Source of the DNA: Candidatus Methanophagales archaeon
Lineage (GTDB): Archaea > Halobacteriota > Syntropharchaeia > Alkanophagales > Methanospirareceae
NCBI GenBank assembly: GCA_021159475.1
Contig: JAGGRS010000253.1
Location: forward strand, 1-7,941
DNA: 7,941 nt
Reading direction: 5' to 3'
A program made the translations under genes and the position numbers. Below, in pieces: positions 1-7,298 of this stretch; the first letter of the stretch is position 1; every line of letters begins with the position of its first letter. The notes beneath the pieces are model-generated. The model made no database searches. It was not told the origin of the DNA and was given only the letters and a program-made list of their open reading frames with translations.

Positions 1-2611
1 CCGATGGAGGAGAAACACTCACATTTTCTACCGCGAAGTCATACTCAGGTTTCACCGAAACATTCTCAAATATCTCGTTATTTGTCTCATTGTTGTCCGT
101 ATTGTTGTATGGAATCATACCTGCTGCATCTGTGTATTCAGCGCTTACATTCGCAGTTATTGTGTGCTTTCCAAAGAACTCTGGTGTCCAATTCACAGAT
201 ATGTTAGCATGGTCGCCACTGTTAAGATATGGAATGTGTGAGATGTTGAAAATCTTGCCTTCACTACTTTCATTTAAACTACTCTTATCCTTTAAAATTA
301 TAGAGATATCTGAGGCATTTAGCGCACCGATGTTCGCAATCGTCACATTTATTCTGTAATTTTCACCGCAGTAGCATGGAACACTGAAAATACTGACGCC
401 ACAAGGTATTTCCATCGACACTACCACTAAATCCGTTCCATTCACAAATATATGTTCATGAAGCGTGTTATTTTCCTCATTCATCTCAACAAATGTGTTT
501 TCGGGGTCTATTTTCACAGCGACATCGTCGTGGTAACCTGCGCCTCCATTTGATGTATTTGCTATCCAACTCATCTCAATTGTCTTCGTAGCGTTCGTAT
601 TCAGCGTTATTTCTGTTTCATTAACCGTTATGTTGTCGCACAGCACGCTCAACACGGCAGTTCCGCTTTCCGTTCCGAAATTTGCTGCTGTCACATTTAT
701 TTTGACTGTTTGATTGAGCAGAGGCTCTTTCGGGGTTGGAGGTGTTATGTTTAATAATGCAAAATCAAGCGAAGGTCGCACATTTATTTCCTTACTCTTA
801 CTATTATTCGTAGGATTATCATCCGTTACATTTACTTTCACAGTTATGTTATGAGTTCCGACAAGCGCCCAGCCCATTTCCTGCATTGAGAGGTTCAGTT
901 CTGCGGATACATCTGCTTCGCTTTTGTCTGTGCTCACATTAGATGTGCTGAGCAAAGCCTCATACATGTCAATGCTGAATCCCGAGCCCTCTCCCCGTAA
1001 TTCCGATTCTATACGAATCGTGTCACCGGATATCCATTTTGTCCAGTAGGAGGGGTCTTCCATATAGCTCAGGTCCTCAACCTCAACAAAATCCTTTCCG
1101 TAAATCTTGAGTGAGTAAGGGTAATACACATGCGAGAAGTGAACTCTTATCTTACGAGCGTTCGGAATTGTGATGTTATCAACCATTTTTGAACCCCATG
1201 GGAGCGTAATAATCGTATCTCCTTTCACTTTCCTTATTTCTCCTCCTTCAATGTAAGCAGACAAATTTATCCTTTTTCTATCATAAAATTCAACAGGAGC
1301 ATACGCTTTTCTCATACCTTCACTTGCTACTGTCGCATTTATCCTGACAACATCCCCCATCTTCGCCTCAGAAGGCATCTCAACATTAACAACAGAGAAG
1401 TCAAAACCCATACTCACATTCACATCCAAACTCTTATTGTTATTGCTTTCATTGAACTCCACAGTCCTATCTTCAGGGTCAACACACACCGTAATAGTAT
1501 AATTTCCAGTTTTATTCACATTCCACTTGAACGCAAAATCTCTGCTTATATTTCTTATATTTCCTGCAAATGATATATTTGTCCTGTTCACCGTATTATT
1601 GTCAATAAGCAGAGCAACTTCCACATAATCACCGTTATTTGCGAGATTTGTTATGTTTAATGAGAAATTTATAAGCAATTCATCGCCGAGAAAGATACTT
1701 TTATTGCAAGGCTCTCCACTGCTCGCATTAAAAAGCGAGATATGTGTGATTGCAAAATCCCTTGATACATTTACAAGCACAAGCACGCTTTTTTCATTGT
1801 TAGACTCGTTAAACTCCGAGATTTCATCTCCAGGGTCCGCTTTCACTGTGATATTATGCTTGCCGAAAGTGGCATTCCATCTTATGCTGATTTCTCTTTC
1901 CTCGCCAGGCATCATCTCATCAACGGGAACACTGCCAATTTCATTCTCGTCTGCCTCAAACAAGAGGCTGAAGGACACATTCTCAGAGCCGTTATTCGTT
2001 ACATTTGCGGTGATATTCACAATATCGCCATCAAACAGTGTTTGTTTATCTATTGATATATTTGTTACCATGATATCTAAATCCGTCTGTGGAGGCGGTT
2101 CAAGCTCCAGCGTAATATTAAGCACACCCGTTATATTCTCGTTCTGCGTTATTGTGTGATTTGTGCAGTTATACTGTGTCCCATCAGTCACATTAAATTG
2201 GATGACATCTCCCGCCCTTACATTGGGAATGAAAGCATGGAAAAAGTTCGAATGTGCTGATGTTTCAGCATTCACGCTCTCACTGGCATTCAAATTACTT
2301 ATTTTCACAGAGGGATTGTAGCATTTTTCACCATTTTTGTATAAAACCCATCCGAAGATGTAGAAAGGTGGCGTTGGCGTTAATGTTAAGATTGGAGTGG
2401 GACCTGGCGTTGGCGATTGTGCAGGTGTAGGAGAAGGTGTTTCCCCTGGTTCTGCATCAGTGGCATTGCTCGCATTATTGAAGGAAGAAAGCGCGGACTG
2501 CGGAATCGCAGGGCTCATCACGCCTGATAGACAGAGGGTTATCACCACCAGAGTGCCGATTGCATGCCAGTTACGCTTCTCTTTCATTGTTATCTTATTG
2601 ATTTTTTTCAT
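1..2611 (-). CDS. Secreted multi-CARDB-domain surface protein (partial, C-terminus outside window)
   Basis: Seen: on the minus strand one frame stays open from the ATG at 2611 to the left edge (870 codons, no stop), so the gene is truncated by the window. Residues 1-35 have a basic start, a hydrophobic core (about 18-32) and a plausible signal-peptide cleavage region. Residues 55-82 are a Thr/Pro-rich linker. Residues 83-170 form a small beta-rich domain starting FYIFGWVLYKNG, resembling domains that precede CARDB repeats in archaeal surface proteins. CARDB-like units follow at about 176-282, 285-395, 404-613, 616-722 and 727-850, and a sixth begins at 858. Several end in an Asn-rich EFNESNN-type motif. 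The third carries an insertion (about 455-553). Many N-x-S/T sequons suggest N-glycosylation. Inference: an adhesin-like envelope protein; no enzymatic motif is visible. The start at 2611 is preferred over the in-frame ATG at 2587 because of TATA spacing. The anchor, if any, lies beyond the window. Confidence 0.85.
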   Translation of the reverse strand, partial: MKKINKITMKEKRNWHAIGTLVVITLCLSGVMSPAIPQSALSSFNNASNATDAEPGETPSPTPAQSPTPGPTPILTLTPTPPFYIFGWVLYKNGEKCYNPSVKISNLNASESVNAETSAHSNFFHAFIPNVRAGDVIQFNVTDGTQYNCTNHTITQNENITGVLNITLELEPPPQTDLDIMVTNISIDKQTLFDGDIVNITANVTNNGSENVSFSLLFEADENEIGSVPVDEMMPGEEREISIRWNATFGKHNITVKADPGDEISEFNESNNEKSVLVLVNVSRDFAITHISLFNASSGEPCNKSIFLGDELLINFSLNITNLANNGDYVEVALLIDNNTVNRTNISFAGNIRNISRDFAFKWNVNKTGNYTITVCVDPEDRTVEFNESNNNKSLDVNVSMGFDFSVVNVEMPSEAKMGDVVRINATVASEGMRKAYAPVEFYDRKRINLSAYIEGGEIRKVKGDTIITLPWGSKMVDNITIPNARKIRVHFSHVYYPYSLKIYGKDFVEVEDLSYMEDPSYWTKWISGDTIRIESELRGEGSGFSIDMYEALLSTSNVSTDKSEADVSAELNLSMQEMGWALVGTHNITVKVNVTDDNPTNNSKSKEINVRPSLDFALLNITPPTPKEPLLNQTVKINVTAANFGTESGTAVLSVLCDNITVNETEITLNTNATKTIEMSWIANTSNGGAGYHDDVAVKIDPENTFVEMNEENNTLHEHIFVNGTDLVVVSMEIPCGVSIFSVPCYCGENYRINVTIANIGALNASDISIILKDKSSLNESSEGKIFNISHIPYLNSGDHANISVNWTPEFFGKHTITANVSAEYTDAAGMIPYNNTDNNETNNEIFENVSVKPEYDFAVENVSVSPPS

Positions 2612-2633
2612 AAGATTTGATTTTTAAATTTAA

Positions 2634-2641
2634 GTATATAA
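2634..2641 (-). promoter_or_regulatory. TATA box of the CARDB-protein gene (probable leaderless transcript)
   Basis: On the minus strand this reads TTATATAC, a close match to the archaeal box A. Its centre is about 26 bases before the ATG at 2611, so transcription should start at or next to the start codon. No Shine-Dalgarno sequence precedes that ATG, which fits a leaderless mRNA. The upstream BRE is not distinctive. Confidence 0.55.
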
Positions 2642-2740
2642 TAATAAAAGTTTGTATAATAAAAAAATTTTCTAAAAATTCTCACTATTCTCTTTTGGCT
2701 ATTCCCAACTTCATTCCTACACTCAACTTCCTGCGAAAAT

Positions 2741-2751
2741 TTTATATAAAG
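2741..2751 (+). promoter_or_regulatory. TATA box of the exported rhodanese gene
   Basis: TTTATATAAAG preceded by the purine-rich stretch GCGAAAAT (possible BRE). The usual spacing places the transcription start near 2770-2773, just downstream of the ATG at 2767. That favours translation from the ATG at 2791 with a leader of about 20 bases. Confidence 0.6.
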
Positions 2752-2780
2752 TTAAGATTTATTTACATGAAAGAGAACCA

Positions 2781-2786
2781 GGGAGG
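2781..2786 (+). promoter_or_regulatory. Shine-Dalgarno site deciding the rhodanese start
   Basis: GGGAGG lies four bases before the ATG at 2791. It is the only strong ribosome-binding sequence near any of the in-frame ATGs (2617, 2767, 2791, 2860, 2875), so it selects 2791. Confidence 0.55.
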
Positions 2787-2790
2787 AACT

Positions 2791-3531
2791 ATGGAGGAAA
2801 TAGCAGGAAGAATAAGTACCCTGGAGGGGGAGGTAAGCGAACATGACCGGATATTTGATATGGGAAGTCGAAAAATGGGTAGGGATAATAAGATATTTTT
2901 CGGGGCTTTGATTTTTATTTCGCTTCCGCTTCTTTTACTACTCGGTTCGAGCATAGCATGCGCAGCAGAGCTTACGCCGCCTCTCCCCGGTGCACCGAAC
3001 TATATCAATATTGATGTGGAGAAAGCGCATGAAATGCTTGAGGGCAATCCCGAAGAGATTATTCTGCTGGATGTGAGAACAGAAGGGGAATACAATGCGG
3101 AGTATATACCCGGAGCTATAAACATACCTCTATCTGATTTAGAGAACAGGATTGACGAATTGGACAGTTCCAAAGCCATTATCGTGTATTGCCAATCCGG
3201 CAGTAGGAGTAGAAGGGCAAGTGAAACACTTGCTCAGCGTGGTTTCATTGTTTATAATATGGAAGGTGGAATAAATGCATGGAGAGAGAAATTCGCTACT
3301 TCTACATCTACGCCGAAGCCAACGCAGACACCAGCACCAACTCTTTCGCCCGCAGTAGCCACAGCAACCTTAACACCCTCGCCTGCTGCTTCACATGCAC
3401 TCACGCCCACGCCTGCACCTGAAGGGGAGAGGAGGGGGATTCCGGGATTCAAGGCAGCGGTTGCAACACTGGTCTTTCTTATTCTGTTCGTGTTGTTGAG
3501 GATGCGAGATGAGAAAAGAAGAGGGCAATAA
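2791..3531 (+). CDS. Exported rhodanese-domain protein with PGF-CTERM-type C-terminal anchor
   Basis: Seen (246 residues from the ATG at 2791): a long polar N-terminus, a hydrophobic export segment at 34-56 ending near IACAA (cleavage about 58-59), and one rhodanese domain at about 71-168. This contains LLDVRTEGEY, the HIPGAINIPL-like segment and the active-site loop CQSGSRS with catalytic Cys134. A Thr/Pro/Ala-rich linker (169-212) follows, then IPGF (Pro218-Gly219-Phe220), a hydrophobic span (222-236) and a basic tail. Known: rhodaneses transfer sulfane sulfur or bind sulfide species through the loop cysteine; PGF-CTERM tails are processed by archaeosortase A and lipid-anchored to the cell surface. 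Inference: a surface-tethered rhodanese outside the cytoplasmic membrane, perhaps for sulfur transfer or detoxification. The n-region before the export segment is unusually long (about 33 residues); starts at 2860 or 2875 would give a conventional signal peptide but lack a ribosome-binding site. It diverges from the CARDB gene. Confidence 0.85.
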   Translation: MEEIAGRISTLEGEVSEHDRIFDMGSRKMGRDNKIFFGALIFISLPLLLLLGSSIACAAELTPPLPGAPNYINIDVEKAHEMLEGNPEEIILLDVRTEGEYNAEYIPGAINIPLSDLENRIDELDSSKAIIVYCQSGSRSRRASETLAQRGFIVYNMEGGINAWREKFATSTSTPKPTQTPAPTLSPAVATATLTPSPAASHALTPTPAPEGERRGIPGFKAAVATLVFLILFVLLRMRDEKRRGQ

Positions 3532-3565
3532 GCGGGATTTTGGCATGGTGTATTAGCCGAACTAC

Positions 3566-4576
3566 TTACCGGCATCTCACCATCAATTCTTCAATGTGTA
3601 TCATGCTATTAAAAGCACTGCAAAGTTTGTAATCCGCATCGCCTATGTGTATCATAACCCTTGCTAATCTTCTCGCACCGAACCCGGCTTCTCGCTCGAG
3701 CACCGCATCATGTATCGCCTCCACAATCTCCTCCCCACTCATCTTATCATTCCTGATCAACTCCTTTAACCTCGCTCTCAGTTCCCGATAGCGACCCGCA
3801 AGTGCCATATCTATCAAATCCGCTACCTTATCGCTCCTCTTTCGCAACTCCCGCACCACTTTCTCTATCTCTTCACTACCAATCCTGTTAGAGTCAGAAA
3901 TAGCCGATGCCGCCTCCATTATATCTATGGCGATACCGGCATCACCACCTGCATACCGCTTCAGCATCTCCAAGCCCTGGTCTGTAAGTTCTAACCCCTC
4001 CCGCGAGGCGATTCGCAGCAACACTCTATCCATTGCTCCACTCTTAGTTAGGGGTTGAAAGTGGAGGTTCAAGCACCTTGACCTTATAGCAGGTATTATA
4101 GCACTGGGCTTCGTGGTGATGAATATGAATCTACTTGTGCGACTGCTTCGTTCCATTATCCTTCTGAGCGCTTGCTGAGCATCCACAGGCAAGAGGTCCG
4201 CATTGTTGAACGCCATCAGCTTGAATTCCGCATTTATTGGTGCTAACGCTGCATAGCTCCTTATCATATCTTTAAAGATGTCCAGCGCTGATTTATGCTC
4301 ATCATAGTAGAATTTAAACCTCTTATCAGCATGAAGCCATTTCTTACGCTGCTCAACAAAATCGCGGCACTCCACAATGAACAGGTTCTCATCATGCGAG
4401 CCATAGAGTTCCCGAGCCAAGGCTAATACAGAAGAGGTCTTGCCCACACCTCTTGAGCCCCACAGCAGCAGATTTGGTAACCGTTTACGCTCAGCAAAGC
4501 TCTTCAATCTATCTATCACATCATCCTGACCCTCTATCTCCGTCAGACTCGCAGGTCTATATCTCTCACGCCACAT
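3566..4576 (-). CDS. Replication factor C small-subunit paralog with degenerate Walker B
   Basis: Seen (336 residues from the ATG at 4576): N-terminus MWRERYRPASL, the usual clamp-loader opening; Walker A GSRGVGKT (40-47, Lys46); the SRC arginine-finger motif at 166-168; and a helical C-terminal collar region to 336. The normal Walker B LDEAD is replaced by AFNNAD with Asn124-Asn125, and the sensor-1 Asn is not obvious in FIFITTKPS (150-158). Known: RFC loads the PCNA clamp at primer-template junctions; some euryarchaea have two small-subunit paralogs plus a large subunit. Inference: an RfcS2-like subunit that can bind ATP but probably hydrolyses it poorly, while supplying an arginine finger to a neighbour. 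It follows the 170-residue gene with an 11-base overlap. The in-frame ATGs at 4600, 4594, 4588 and 4582 would extend it by up to eight residues; 4576 is chosen because GGTGAT sits four bases upstream and the family N-terminus starts there. Confidence 0.85.
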   Translation of the reverse strand: MWRERYRPASLTEIEGQDDVIDRLKSFAERKRLPNLLLWGSRGVGKTSSVLALARELYGSHDENLFIVECRDFVEQRKKWLHADKRFKFYYDEHKSALDIFKDMIRSYAALAPINAEFKLMAFNNADLLPVDAQQALRRIMERSSRTSRFIFITTKPSAIIPAIRSRCLNLHFQPLTKSGAMDRVLLRIASREGLELTDQGLEMLKRYAGGDAGIAIDIMEAASAISDSNRIGSEEIEKVVRELRKRSDKVADLIDMALAGRYRELRARLKELIRNDKMSGEEIVEAIHDAVLEREAGFGARRLARVMIHIGDADYKLCSAFNSMIHIEELMVRCR

Positions 4577-5078
4577 CGTCATCACCATCACCATTAACAT
4601 CCTTTAGCCTTAACTCTACACTCTTCAGCCTCAAATCCTGACTGCCCGCATCAGGATAGAGCACGAGCGCCCTTGGCGCAAATAGGGGCTCACCCACACC
4701 ACTGAACAATCTCAGCATCTCAACGAGCTGAAGAGCGCGTGCAATCAAATCCAAAAGAGGCGATGTGGTTTGCGTTCGCGAGTCCGGGAATTCTATCTCA
4801 TCAAATGATATGCCATCCGGTAATATCGTGGTTATCACCGGGTATGTGATGAATGGTATACCGAGCTCAGATGCCGCTCTCGCAACTTCTCGCTGCTCTC
4901 CATACCCATAGCCACCAATCACCACATCAGTGCCCTTCAACAGCTGTTTGAGCTCCACCAGCCCCAATCCCGCAGGTATCGCACGCACATCCTTCAATTT
5001 GTAACTCCTTAATAGTTCGGTAATCTCGCCACCACCCATCACACACGCTTTCACCAGCCTCAAATCCACCTGCACCAT
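4566..5078 (-). CDS. Conserved-looking hypothetical protein, 170 residues, cotranscribed with the RFC paralog
   Basis: I do not recognise this family with certainty. Seen: alternating beta-strand and helix segments typical of a Rossmann-like alpha/beta protein. There is a Gly-rich turn at 14-17 (MGGG), a hydrophobic strand running into IGGYGYGEQ (54-62), then a segment around GIPFITYPV, and a Pro/Ala/Leu-rich stretch (PLFAPRALVLYP) towards the C-terminus. No cysteine cluster, signal peptide or membrane span is visible. The last ten residues are acidic (VNGDGDDDVA) and are encoded by the sequence that overlaps the start of the RFC paralog. The ATG at 5078 has no ribosome-binding site but lies about 25 bases from a TATA-like element, so a leaderless start is likely. 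A distant resemblance to the nucleotide-binding half of ThiF/HesA-type proteins is possible but weak. Operon position suggests joint expression with the clamp-loader paralog, not a shared function by itself. Confidence 0.7.
   Translation of the reverse strand: MVQVDLRLVKACVMGGGEITELLRSYKLKDVRAIPAGLGLVELKQLLKGTDVVIGGYGYGEQREVARAASELGIPFITYPVITTILPDGISFDEIEFPDSRTQTTSPLLDLIARALQLVEMLRLFSGVGEPLFAPRALVLYPDAGSQDLRLKSVELRLKDVNGDGDDDVA
4581..4592 (-). promoter_or_regulatory. Internal Shine-Dalgarno repeats (GGTGATGGTGAT) for the RFC paralog
   Basis: Two tandem GGTGAT copies, each complementary to the 16S rRNA 3' end, lie within the last codons of the upstream gene. The proximal copy is four bases from the ATG at 4576. 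The same repeat generates the stacked ATG and GTG codons of the overlap. Confidence 0.4.
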
Positions 5079-5098
5079 GGTTATGCATTATTTATTTG

Positions 5099-5107
5099 TT
5101 TTAAAAA
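5099..5107. promoter_or_regulatory. Palindromic TATA-like element shared by two divergent leaderless genes
   Basis: TTTTAAAA (5099-5106) is its own reverse complement. Its centre is about 26.5 bases from the aroC ATG (5129, plus) and about 24.5 bases from the ATG of the 170-residue gene (5078, minus), both normal archaeal TATA-to-start distances. Neither start codon has a Shine-Dalgarno sequence. No better TATA candidate lies at the right distance for either gene in the 50-bp gap. The flanking BREs are poor in both directions. Confidence 0.5.
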
Positions 5108-5128
5108 CCATCGTGATATAAGAATTCT

Positions 5129-6247
5129 ATGTCCGGTAATTCCTTCGGGCGGTTATTCCGTGTGATGACGTGGGGCGAATCGCATGGTGAAGCCTTAGGA
5201 GTTGTTGTTGACGGCTGCCCCGCCGGTATTGAACTCTCAGCTGCGGACATACAGCACGAGCTGGACAGGAGAAGACCGGGCATGAGCGAGATAGCGAGTG
5301 AGAGGCGCGAGGCAGATGAAGTGCTGATATTGTCCGGTGTATTCGAGGGCAGAACACTTGGGTCCCCTATATCCATGCTCGTATGGAATAAGGATGTTGA
5401 TTCCACGCCTTATGAGGCGATAAAGCACATTGCGAGACCCGGTCAGGCGGATTACTCCTACCAGATGAAGTATGGGCTGCGGGATTATCGCGGTGGCGGG
5501 CGCGCATCCGGCAGAGAGACCCTCGCACGTGTAGCCGCGGGTGCAATTGCCAGGAAGGTGCTGGCATATCACAATATAGAGATTGTGGGGCATGTGGTTG
5601 AGATAGGGGGTATAAGAGCAAGGGCAAGAGCAAAGGAAGTGGACGTGAAAGAGATAAAGAGGAATGCCGAGATGAACGCAGTAAGGTGTGCGGATCCAGA
5701 AGCGGCAGTGCAGATGCTGGACTTGATAAAAAGGGTGAAAAGCGAGGGTGACAGTGTCGGAGGTATCGTGGAGGTGATTGCAACTGGCGTTCCGCCTGGA
5801 CTGGGCGAACCGGTATTCGATAAACTCGATGCAGAACTGGCAAAGGCGCTTATGAGTATTGGTGCGGTGAAGGGCGTTGAGATAGGCGCTGGATTCGGAG
5901 CGGCGAGGATGCGAGGCAGTGAGATGAACGACGAATTTTATATAGATATAGAAGATGGGAGGATAAGAACAAGGACGAACAATGCGGGTGGTATCTTGGG
6001 TGGTATCTCAACTGGCGAGCCTGTGATATGCAGAGTGGCGGTGAAACCCACCCCGTCTATTGCAAAGCCGCAGCGGAGCGTGGACATGGTGCGAATGGAG
6101 GAGGTGGAACTGAGGATAAGAGGCAGGCATGACCCCTGTATATGCCCCAGGATAGTGCCGGTAGCAGAAGCGATGGTTGCTCTTGTACTCATAGATTACA
6201 TGATGATTATGCGTGGTGGGAGATTAGAGATTGTGAGACAGAGATGA
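5129..6247 (+). CDS. aroC: Chorismate synthase
   Basis: This cytoplasmic enzyme converts 5-enolpyruvylshikimate-3-phosphate to chorismate, the last shikimate-pathway step, using reduced FMN. Seen (372 residues, a normal length): the N-terminal signature GESHG (16-20) in [16 protein letters not shown], the second signature around [19 protein letters not shown], the conserved [15 protein letters not shown] stretch, and the third signature [12 protein letters not shown] near the C-terminus. All family landmarks are intact and there is no frameshift. The ATG at 5129 directly precedes the canonical SGNSFG N-terminus; it has no ribosome-binding site and is probably leaderless from the TATA-like element at 5099-5107. 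The stop overlaps the start of the primase gene by four bases (ATGA, 6244-6247), so the two are very likely cotranscribed and translationally coupled. No other shikimate gene is in the window. Confidence 0.97.
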   Translation: MSGNSFGRLFRVMTWGESHGEALGVVVDGCPAGIELSAADIQHELDRRRPGMSEIASERREADEVLILSGVFEGRTLGSPISMLVWNKDVDSTPYEAIKHIARPGQADYSYQMKYGLRDYRGGGRASGRETLARVAAGAIARKVLAYHNIEIVGHVVEIGGIRARARAKEVDVKEIKRNAEMNAVRCADPEAAVQMLDLIKRVKSEGDSVGGIVEVIATGVPPGLGEPVFDKLDAELAKALMSIGAVKGVEIGAGFGAARMRGSEMNDEFYIDIEDGRIRTRTNNAGGILGGISTGEPVICRVAVKPTPSIAKPQRSVDMVRMEEVELRIRGRHDPCICPRIVPVAEAMVALVLIDYMMIMRGGRLEIVRQR

Positions 6248-7293
6248 AAGAACTGGAGCATTTACATTTGCAGTTGCGTTTACAGCGGCATTTGTGCTTC
6301 TATCCCTTTCTATCCGGGGCACTGGAATATGTAAAGGAGGCGGGATTCACACTTGATGACCTCATCAGCTCGGTATCAGCGAGGATACGGGCTAAAGAGC
6401 GAGTGATAGAAGCTATAAGAACCGGAGTGATCCAGAGACCCGTTATAGCCGATGATACGCAGGCGCAGACGGAGTTACTATCTTATCCCTTTGCTCGTAT
6501 CCTCGTATCTTGCATTCGTGATTCCTATCTCATTCGCAGATATGCGTTAGCAGAGGCAAAAGGGGCGTATAAGCGCTTAATAGAAGATTTGCGCTCTGAT
6601 GATAGTATCATCCATGAGTTGTCTGAGGATTTGGGCATACATGCCGAGTTCTCTCCCAATCTTGTGCTGCTCCCGTTCACTGACTATCTCCGGCTCACCG
6701 CCAACCTCAGGGACAAGAGATGGAAACTCGTGAATCGGAGCATGGTGCGTGGTAAAGTGCGCCTCAGGATGACCGAATTCGTGCGGATTGTCCAGGAAGC
6801 GATGTATGAGCGGATAGTGAAGGACCTGCCACTGGATGTCCCCGACGATATATGCGATTCGCTGAGTGAGCATGTTGAGCACATAAGGAAGGAACTCGGT
6901 ATCAAGCGTAAGGATCTGGAAGAGTTCCATACGCCCTCAGGTGGCGATCCGGGCTCATATCCGCCATGTATAATAAACATCCTGAACAATTTGAAGGCGG
7001 GTGTAAATGTGCCACACAGTGCGAGATTCGCCGTTACCGCTTTCCTGTTGAATATCGGGCTGTCTGTGGATGAGGTGATAGAGCTATACAGGAATTCACC
7101 CGACTTCGACGAGGCACGGACGAGGTATCAGGTGGAGCACATCGCGGGTGCTAAGGGTGGCACTCGCTATACCGCGCCCTCATGTGCTACAATGCGTACC
7201 TACGGCAACTGCGTGGGCAAGGATGAGCTCTGTGAGAAGGTCACACATCCACTGAGTTATTACAGGTTAAAATTGAAGTTGAGGCATAAGTGA
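6244..7293 (+). CDS. priL: DNA primase large subunit (PriL, Fe-S type)
   Basis: PriL is the non-catalytic partner of PriS in the archaeal/eukaryotic primase; it helps initiate and regulate primer synthesis at replication forks. Seen (349 residues): an N-terminal helical domain with [11 protein letters not shown] and [15 protein letters not shown], then the C-terminal Fe-S domain beginning near FHTPSGG. Its four cysteine ligands are Cys242 (PPCI), Cys314 (PSCATM), Cys323 (GNC) and Cys330 (ELC), matching the 4Fe-4S pattern of the family. The length is normal for archaeal PriL. The ATG at 6244 is chosen because it overlaps the aroC stop in an ATGA junction; the longer open frame back to 6142 lies inside aroC and is not PriL-like. 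No strong ribosome-binding site is seen at the junction, consistent with coupling to aroC. PriS is not in the window. The stop is only five bases from the 3' end of the opposing tRNA-Leu gene. Confidence 0.95.
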   Translation: MKELEHLHLQLRLQRHLCFYPFLSGALEYVKEAGFTLDDLISSVSARIRAKERVIEAIRTGVIQRPVIADDTQAQTELLSYPFARILVSCIRDSYLIRRYALAEAKGAYKRLIEDLRSDDSIIHELSEDLGIHAEFSPNLVLLPFTDYLRLTANLRDKRWKLVNRSMVRGKVRLRMTEFVRIVQEAMYERIVKDLPLDVPDDICDSLSEHVEHIRKELGIKRKDLEEFHTPSGGDPGSYPPCIINILNNLKAGVNVPHSARFAVTAFLLNIGLSVDEVIELYRNSPDFDEARTRYQVEHIAGAKGGTRYTAPSCATMRTYGNCVGKDELCEKVTHPLSYYRLKLKLRHK

Positions 7294-7298
7294 AATTA

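Noticed and set aside
1653..2159. Plus-strand 168-codon open frame
   Set aside because: It lies opposite the continuous CARDB coding frame, has a Ser/Leu-rich antisense composition and no ribosome-binding site; it is a shadow.
2617..2790. N-terminal extension of the rhodanese gene from the ATG at 2617
   Set aside because: It would start upstream of the TATA box at 2741-2751, so it would not be on the transcript; its Lys/Ile/Phe composition reflects AT-rich promoter DNA.
2951..2968. Lipobox (SIAC) in the rhodanese export segment
   Set aside because: The -3 position is Ser rather than Leu/Val/Ile, and a normal A-x-A type cleavage site follows directly; the C-terminal tail already provides an anchor.
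3252..3575. Minus-strand 107-codon open frame over the rhodanese linker
   Set aside because: Its Gly/Val/Ala-rich sequence is just the reverse reading of the Thr/Pro linker repeats.
4569..4598. NGDGDDD tail as a calcium-binding EF-hand or dockerin loop
   Set aside because: It is a single short acidic stretch at the extreme C-terminus, produced by the repeat in the gene overlap, with no second loop or helices.
5367..5843. Minus-strand 158-codon open frame inside aroC
   Set aside because: It is antisense to an intact chorismate synthase with all family motifs, and its low-complexity Pro/Leu/Ser composition is typical of a shadow frame.
6577..6930. Minus-strand 117-codon open frame inside priL
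   Set aside because: It is antisense to the PriL coding region, with no recognisable motif or start signal.
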